The notes under the pieces: generated by a model | Seen by the model: the letters and a program-made list of their open reading frames with translations, nothing else | Databases searched by the model: none | Told to the model about the DNA's origin: nothing | Shown here: piece by piece, positions 60,550 through 64,000 of the stretch | Numbering within the stretch: the first letter of the stretch is position 1 | Layout: every line of letters starts with the position of its first letter | Origin: an uncultured Bacilli bacterium | GTDB lineage: Bacteria; Bacillota_I; Bacilli_A; RFN20; CAG-288 | NCBI GenBank assembly: GCA_944349335.1 | Contig: CALVMW010000001.1 | Coordinates: forward strand, 206,309 to 270,308 | Length of the DNA stretch: 64,000 nucleotides | Direction: 5' to 3' | Made by a program: the position numbers and the translations under genes

Positions 60550-61272
60550 TTACTTATATAATGACTTGATCTTAGCAATCAAGATACTACATGCGATACT
60601 AGCATTTAAAGCTCTTATAGGCCCATCTAAAGGTATTTTAGCAACAAAGTCTGAACTTTCTAAAACTAGACGTGAAACTCCATCCCCTTCTGAACCAATA
60701 ACAAGACATATTTTTGATGGATAATCAATCTCATTATAATCTGTCGCCCCATGATCAGAAGTTGAGATGATCCAATAACCTAGTTTCTTTAATTCTCTGA
60801 TAGTCGAATTTAAATTAGTAACTTTAACTATCGGTAAAAATAAATCTGCACCTGTCGCAACTTTTGAAACTGTCGGAGTAACTAGTACTTGATGATTTTT
60901 TGAGATGATCATCGCATCGAGATTAAAAGCGCAACTAGTACGAATCATCGACCCTAAATTAACTGGATCATTAATACCATCAAGCATGATTATTAAAGAA
61001 GGATCTTTATCTAACGAACGGATATAATCAAAAGTGTGGTAGGGGAAGGATTCTAAAATAGCGACCACTCCTTGATGATTAACTCCACCAGCTATTTTGT
61101 TCATTTCATTTTCGCCTATTATTTTGTAGGCGATACCCTTTTTTGAAGCTAAAGACTGGATATCTTTAGAAATATCTTCTCTTTTTAAATAAAGTGTTCT
61201 AACTTTACTATCTGAAAGCAGAGCATTTTTTACAGGTATTTTTCCATAAACTAAGACATTTGAATTTTGCAT
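60550..61272 (-). CDS. rlmB: SpoU-family 23S rRNA 2'-O-methyltransferase RlmB
   Basis: 240 residues from the ATG at 61272 after GAGG; a GTG two codons earlier lies inside that site. N-terminal substrate-binding domain, then the knotted SPOUT core: motif 1 LDGINDPVNLGSMIRTSCAF, motif 2 VIGSEGDGVSRLV and motif 3 IPLDGPIRALNASIACSILI. RlmB normally has SLNVSVA in motif 3; the substitution is mild. Modifies G2251 of 23S rRNA in relatives. 21 bp before the sigma-like gene. Confidence 0.92.
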   Translation of the reverse strand: MQNSNVLVYGKIPVKNALLSDSKVRTLYLKREDISKDIQSLASKKGIAYKIIGENEMNKIAGGVNHQGVVAILESFPYHTFDYIRSLDKDPSLIIMLDGINDPVNLGSMIRTSCAFNLDAMIISKNHQVLVTPTVSKVATGADLFLPIVKVTNLNSTIRELKKLGYWIISTSDHGATDYNEIDYPSKICLVIGSEGDGVSRLVLESSDFVAKIPLDGPIRALNASIACSILIAKIKSLYK

Positions 61273-61485
61273 ATTCACCTCTAGACATATAAAAATATAA
61301 TCGAAAAAGATAAAAGAGTAAAGTTTGCTTTATTCATAAAATAAGAAAAAAACTCAGAATAATATTAAAAATCGAATAAATTACATTATCTGTTAAAAAG
61401 AAAGGACTATTTTTTCATTTTTTAGTTAGACAAATTATCGATATGTAAGAAGTATATTTTAAAGTAAAGTTAGGCTAATTTAAGG

Positions 61486-61491
61486 TATAAT
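61486..61491 (+). promoter_or_regulatory. -10 box of dnaE, leaderless arrangement
   Basis: TATAAT ends exactly six bases before the dnaE ATG, so the predicted transcription start is the A of the start codon. No Shine-Dalgarno is seen. The rest of the gap from 61273 is AT-rich without other features. Confidence 0.55.
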
Positions 61492-61497
61492 CATAGT

Positions 61498-64000
61498 ATG
61501 GATTTTTATCAACTAAATACATTATCGACATATTCATTCGGCGATTCGATAGTAACTATTGATAAATATTGTGCTGAATGCGCTAATAAAGGATATAAAG
61601 GGGTCGCTATCTCTGATAAGAATATATTTGCTTATCCCTCGTTTGAAGTAGCATGTAGAAAATACGGGTTAAAACCTATATTTGGTTTAAGAATAAAAAT
61701 ACCTACTCCTTATAAGCCTTTGGAAGGCTCTTTATATATAAAAGATGAGCAAGGGTATCAAAATATCTTATCGATCTTAGCTAATAGGGAGATGACTTTA
61801 GGTACTGATTATCTTTCTTCAATATCAAAAGGATTAATCCTAGTGATCGATTGCCAAGATATAAGATTTTATAGTAAAAATTATTTAACCTCTCTCTCCC
61901 CTTTATTTACTACTTTACGAAAAATATTTAATGATGATCTATTCTTTGGTATCACTTTAAGAACAAGCGATGATAAAGATAATGTAGTTAATTTATATGA
62001 ATATTTAGATGATAATGAATATCATTCTTTAGCTTTCCCCTTAGTAACTTATCTTCATAAGGATGATTATCATGCTTACCAGATCATTAATTATTCAGCG
62101 AGAAAAGAGAAGATAAAAGAAACGATTTTAACTGGTCCAGACTTCCTTCTTTCTAAAAAAGTAGTCGGCGATTTATATAGAGAAGCTGATATTGAAAACG
62201 AAAACATTTTAGCTGATAAATGTAACTTTACACTTTTAAAACGTAGAGGAAAATTGTTATCTTTTTCTAATGCTGATAGCATACTATCTGACCTAGCCTA
62301 TAAAGGCTTAAGTAAAAGAGTTATTAACTTTGATGAAAAATATAGTCAACGCCTTTCTTATGAACTAAATATTATCACTAATATGCAATTTTCTTCTTAT
62401 TTCTTGATAGTTGCTGACTATGTAAATTTTGCTAAATCTCAAAATATAAAAGTTGGTCCGGGAAGAGGATCTGCTTGCGGTTCTTTAGTCGCTTATAGTT
62501 TATCGATCACTGATATCGATCCTCTTAAATATGACTTATCATTTGAAAGATTTTTAAACCCCAAAAGAGTATCGATGCCTGATATCGACATAGATTTTGA
62601 AGATGTGAGAAGAGAAGAAGTAATTAGTTATATTAAAAGAAAATATGGAGAGGAAAATGTAGCAGATATTATTACGTTTTCTTCCCTCAAACCTAAAAGT
62701 GCTTTAAATAAGATAGCTGATGCTTTAGATATTCCTTCTAGCAGAATTAAAAAATTGACTGATACTATTCCAGATTCTGCCTCTAATTTTGAAGATTGCA
62801 AAAATGATAAATATCGTTCAGAAAGATTTTTATCTCTCTATCAAGATGATTATTATAGAAGTTTAATAGATTTAGCAGAAAAACTGCTTTCAGTTATCGT
62901 TAATTCTTCTAAGCATGCTGCTGGTCTTATTATCTCTGATAAGAATATTTATCAATCATGCCCGATGAGTTTAGGTAAAAGAGGAACAGTTCAATTTGAA
63001 TATGCTTATATGGAGAGCATGGGATTTTTAAAAGTTGATATTCTCGGCTTAAAAAATCTCTCATTTTTAAAAGAGATTGAAAAAAATATTCCCCAGAAGA
63101 TTGATATAGAAAAACATTTAGATGATGCACAAGTTTATAAATTAGTAAATAAATTAGACCTAGCCTATATCTTTCAATTAGATAGCTATCTGATGAAAAA
63201 AACAATAGAGATTATAAAACCGACTTCTTTTAAAGATTTAACTGCAATTATCGCAATCAATAGACCTGGTCCAAACAAATATATCCCTCTTTATTCAGAA
63301 AGAAAAAATAAAGAAGTTCAAGTTACTTACTCTCACCCGATCTTAGAAGAAATATTAAAAGACACTTATGGCATAATCATCTACCAAGAGCAAGTTATTA
63401 AAATCGCGCAAACGTTAGGTGGACTAAGTAAAGAAGATGCTGGCTTATTTCAAAGAGCAATATCGAAGAAAAATGAAGATAAAATTCTCTCTTTTTCTAA
63501 AGCATTTATTAATGGCTGCTTAAAAAATGGAATGAGTGAAGAAGAGGCTAATAAATTATTCGAAGATTTAAAGAGATTCGGTTATTTTGGATTCAATAAA
63601 TCTCATGCTTATGCTTACTCCCTTCTAACATTTACTTTTTTATACTATAAAACTTATTATGAAGAAACTTTTTATTTAGCGGCTTTGAAAGAATCTTCTT
63701 TAAATTCTGATGAAACTTATAATGTATTAAAAGAATTATATAATAGAGGATATTCTCTCTCCTCTTGTAATATAAATTATTCTTTAGCTGATGATTTTCT
63801 CTTTAGGGATAAAAAAATATACATCCCATTAAATAGAATAAATCAGCTTGATCATCATCTAGCTGAAATGATTATTCAAGAAAGAAAAAAGGGAAGATAT
63901 ACCTCAATATATAACTTCTTTAAAAGAATAATACCTTTAGTTGATGATAAAGTCTCCTTCATTCCTTTAATCGATAGTGGCGCCTTAGATGATTTATGCG
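61498..64000 (+). CDS. dnaE: DNA polymerase III alpha subunit DnaE, 3' end beyond window
   Basis: 834 codons are visible and the frame is open at the edge; some 150-250 residues should be missing. C-family polymerase motifs: VGPGRGSACGSLVAYSLSI near 320, catalytic aspartates in MPDIDIDFED near 362-366, FQLDSYLMK, YGIIIYQEQV, RAISKKNED and FGFNKSHAYAYSLL. The helix-hairpin-helix part begins at the edge (IDSGALDDLC). The N-terminal PHP domain has lost its metal ligands: the usual HxH is replaced (FYQLNTLSTYS) and TDH reads SDK, so no PHP proofreading is expected. Probably the lagging-strand polymerase alongside a PolC elsewhere. Confidence 0.95.
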   Translation, partial: MDFYQLNTLSTYSFGDSIVTIDKYCAECANKGYKGVAISDKNIFAYPSFEVACRKYGLKPIFGLRIKIPTPYKPLEGSLYIKDEQGYQNILSILANREMTLGTDYLSSISKGLILVIDCQDIRFYSKNYLTSLSPLFTTLRKIFNDDLFFGITLRTSDDKDNVVNLYEYLDDNEYHSLAFPLVTYLHKDDYHAYQIINYSARKEKIKETILTGPDFLLSKKVVGDLYREADIENENILADKCNFTLLKRRGKLLSFSNADSILSDLAYKGLSKRVINFDEKYSQRLSYELNIITNMQFSSYFLIVADYVNFAKSQNIKVGPGRGSACGSLVAYSLSITDIDPLKYDLSFERFLNPKRVSMPDIDIDFEDVRREEVISYIKRKYGEENVADIITFSSLKPKSALNKIADALDIPSSRIKKLTDTIPDSASNFEDCKNDKYRSERFLSLYQDDYYRSLIDLAEKLLSVIVNSSKHAAGLIISDKNIYQSCPMSLGKRGTVQFEYAYMESMGFLKVDILGLKNLSFLKEIEKNIPQKIDIEKHLDDAQVYKLVNKLDLAYIFQLDSYLMKKTIEIIKPTSFKDLTAIIAINRPGPNKYIPLYSERKNKEVQVTYSHPILEEILKDTYGIIIYQEQVIKIAQTLGGLSKEDAGLFQRAISKKNEDKILSFSKAFINGCLKNGMSEEEANKLFEDLKRFGYFGFNKSHAYAYSLLTFTFLYYKTYYEETFYLAALKESSLNSDETYNVLKELYNRGYSLSSCNINYSLADDFLFRDKKIYIPLNRINQLDHHLAEMIIQERKKGRYTSIYNFFKRIIPLVDDKVSFIPLIDSGALDDLC

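Overview
The window is AT-rich bacterial DNA using the standard stop set: TGA ends several genes (gatB, sufB, tail genes of the prophage) and tryptophan is read from TGG. The gene set (gdpP-rplI-dnaB, pcrA-ligA-gatCAB, sufCDSUB, comFA/comFC, walJ, a sigH-like gene next to rlmB, lipoproteins, no sign of an outer membrane) points to a low-GC Gram-positive of the Bacilli / Mollicutes-related type, probably uncultured. No 16S rRNA gene is present, so the taxon is an inference.

Layout. 1-8.1 kb is an accessory zone: the N-terminal part of a type I restriction HsdR, two CNNM/CorC-type membrane proteins, tRNA-Leu, an eroded serine recombinase, a relic and an intact copy of an AlbA/ATPase-type regulator with 12-bp repeats, a fold-back repeat and tRNA-Pro. 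8.2-10.5 kb is a membrane protein with three 60-residue repeats. 10.8-19.2 kb is a housekeeping run: HAD hydrolase, acyl-ACP thioesterase, comFA, comFC, gdpP, rplI, dnaB, walJ, rlmH, then tRNA-Gln.

19.3-32.25 kb is a complete integrated element in the 3' end of tRNA-Gln, bounded by a perfect 36-bp direct repeat. It carries a tyrosine integrase, a Rep_trans-type initiator, a GC-richer hairpin-filled presumptive origin, a membrane-anchored Zot-like ATPase, a short membrane protein, three long exported proteins (two sharing an identical Trp/Cys-rich tail), small unknown genes, and a divergent HTH repressor with palindromic operators. It looks like a filamentous-phage (inovirus-like) prophage of a Gram-positive host. 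Two intervals between its leftward genes hold rightward units made of a consensus promoter, a structured 60-85 nt RNA and a U-tract; these are candidate unreported phage small RNAs. Just outside attR are eroded remains of a related element, including further copies of these promoter/RNA units.

33.1-43.4 kb is one rightward operon: pcrA, ligA, gatCAB, tgt, queA, queH (helicase, ligase, tRNA amidotransferase, late queuosine synthesis). A solitary ParA runs against it. 44.5-48.2 kb encodes a PrsA-like foldase and a second large lipoprotein. 48.2-55.1 kb holds a HIT protein and sufC-D-S-U-B with mnmG as the last gene. 55.1-57.4 kb is a leftward pair: a tandem-LOTUS/DUF3825 protein and a GNAT acetyltransferase. 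57.6-64 kb holds pnp, a leftward rlmB-sigH-like pair, and dnaE, which runs off the right edge and has a degenerate PHP domain. pcrA, parA and dnaE each have a TATAAT box 6-7 nt before the ATG and no Shine-Dalgarno, which suggests leaderless mRNAs.
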